A DNA stretch of 64,000 nucleotides from Pseudodesulfovibrio cashew (GTDB taxonomy: Bacteria > Desulfobacterota > Desulfovibrionia > Desulfovibrionales > Desulfovibrionaceae): positions 907,501-971,500 of the forward strand of contig NZ_CP046400.1 of NCBI RefSeq assembly GCF_009762795.1, given 5' to 3'. The position numbers were made by a program, and so were the translations under genes. The notes beneath the pieces were generated by a model that was given only the letters and a program-made list of their open reading frames with translations, made no database searches and was not told where the DNA came from. Positions 63,667-64,000 of this stretch are shown here, in pieces; within the stretch, counting starts at the first letter, position 1, and each line of letters starts with the position of its first letter.

Positions 63667-64000
63667 CTACTCGCCGCGTTCGGCCCGGCCGATGGCGGTC
63701 CACAGCTCGGGGAAGGCGTTGGCGTGGGTCTCGCGCACGTACCAACTGCCGCCCTTGCCCTCCACAGTGCGCACCAGCATGGTCTTCCAGGGCCGGAAAT
63801 AATAGTTGGGGTCGCTCTTGGACGCCTCGGTCCGGTAGGTCTCGGGCAGTTCCTTGAGGTCGCAGACCATGGTGGTGAAGTCGTCCACGGCCTCGCCGCG
63901 CTGGCGGGCCGCGTTGCGGACCATGGACAGGGCCTTGAGAAAGACCTCGGGACCCATGACCGCCGTGCCGAAGCTCGACACCGTGCCACCTTGCAGGGAC
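63667..64000 (-). CDS. Unidentified protein, C-terminal part (5' end outside window)
   Basis: About 111 codons to the window edge with stop TAG at 63667. It reads LQGGTVSSFGTAVMGPEVFL, DDFTTMVCDLKELPETYRTE, YFRPWKTMLVRTVEGKGGSW and ends ELWTAIGRAERGE. It is soluble and well conserved in style, but I do not recognise it with certainty; a deoxyhypusine-synthase-like or related protein is only a weak thought. Codon use matches the neighbours, so it is a real gene. Confidence 0.6.
   Translation of the reverse strand, partial: SLQGGTVSSFGTAVMGPEVFLKALSMVRNAARQRGEAVDDFTTMVCDLKELPETYRTEASKSDPNYYFRPWKTMLVRTVEGKGGSWYVRETHANAFPELWTAIGRAERGE

Overview
The window reads as chromosomal DNA of a high-GC deltaproteobacterium, most like a Desulfovibrionaceae (Pseudodesulfovibrio/Desulfovibrio-type) sulfate reducer. 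The hints are uniformly GC-rich coding, a Maf/MptE-like DUF115 protein, repeated HDOD proteins, a PAS-SpoIIE-type phosphatase, a chemoreceptor with a cysteine-cluster PAS domain, a sigma-54 activator and CheD. The genus is an inference; there is no rRNA or other direct marker. I see no tRNA, rRNA or CRISPR array. About 50 genes cover almost the whole window.

1-2270: the end of an ornithine aminotransferase gene (rocD), then a small graveyard. It holds two pieces of REP-associated (IS200-like) transposase genes, a frameshifted Mu-type gp46, the first codons of a gp47/baseplate J gene, and a hairpin-rich repeat.

2271-24748: mainly housekeeping and signalling genes: two EamA transporters around a WbuC-like cupin, sfsA, an HDOD protein, a Maf-like flagellin-glycosylation protein, nadE, a geranylgeranyl-reductase-like flavoprotein, a secreted serine hydrolase, a PAS-PP2C phosphatase, a 56-residue winged-helix protein, a TPR-AMIN-amidase, a phosphoesterase, msbA, cheD plus a second HDOD protein, a periplasmic cyclophilin, aroE and fabD.

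24996-34285: a three-gene coupled operon for a di-N-acetylated amino sugar (acyltransferase, DegT aminotransferase and membrane 4,6-dehydratase, in the order pglD-pglE-pglF). Then come HIT, an HU/IHF-type protein, a SPOR lipoprotein and two large glycosyltransferases, one fused to a polysaccharide deacetylase.

34534-39142: a small orphan, a chemoreceptor and a sigma-54 activator whose receiver domain lacks the phosphorylation residues. Next is 0.9 kb without a gene but full of inverted and direct repeats (39143-40031).

40032-63314: a 23-kb surface-glycan locus. On the minus strand, fourteen genes from 62179 down to 45845 run in one direction, most overlapping by a few bases. They encode glycosyltransferases, four methyltransferases, two radical SAM enzymes (one with a B12-binding-type N-terminus), an asparagine-synthase-like amidotransferase, a CMP-sugar cytidylyltransferase with a degenerate partner, a beta-propeller-like protein, a large unknown protein and a multi-pass membrane protein. 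A Gfo/Idh oxidoreductase and DegT aminotransferase pair (plus strand) and an FkbM methyltransferase with a glycosyltransferase-radical SAM fusion (minus strand) sit at its left end. Together with the Maf-like gene and the pgl-like operon, this suggests a cell that makes nonulosonate-type and other heavily modified sugars for flagellin or surface polysaccharide. The most unusual parts are the GT-radical SAM fusion, the cytidylyltransferase/pseudo-cytidylyltransferase pair, and the radical SAM/propeller/methyltransferase block. The window ends inside an unidentified minus-strand gene.
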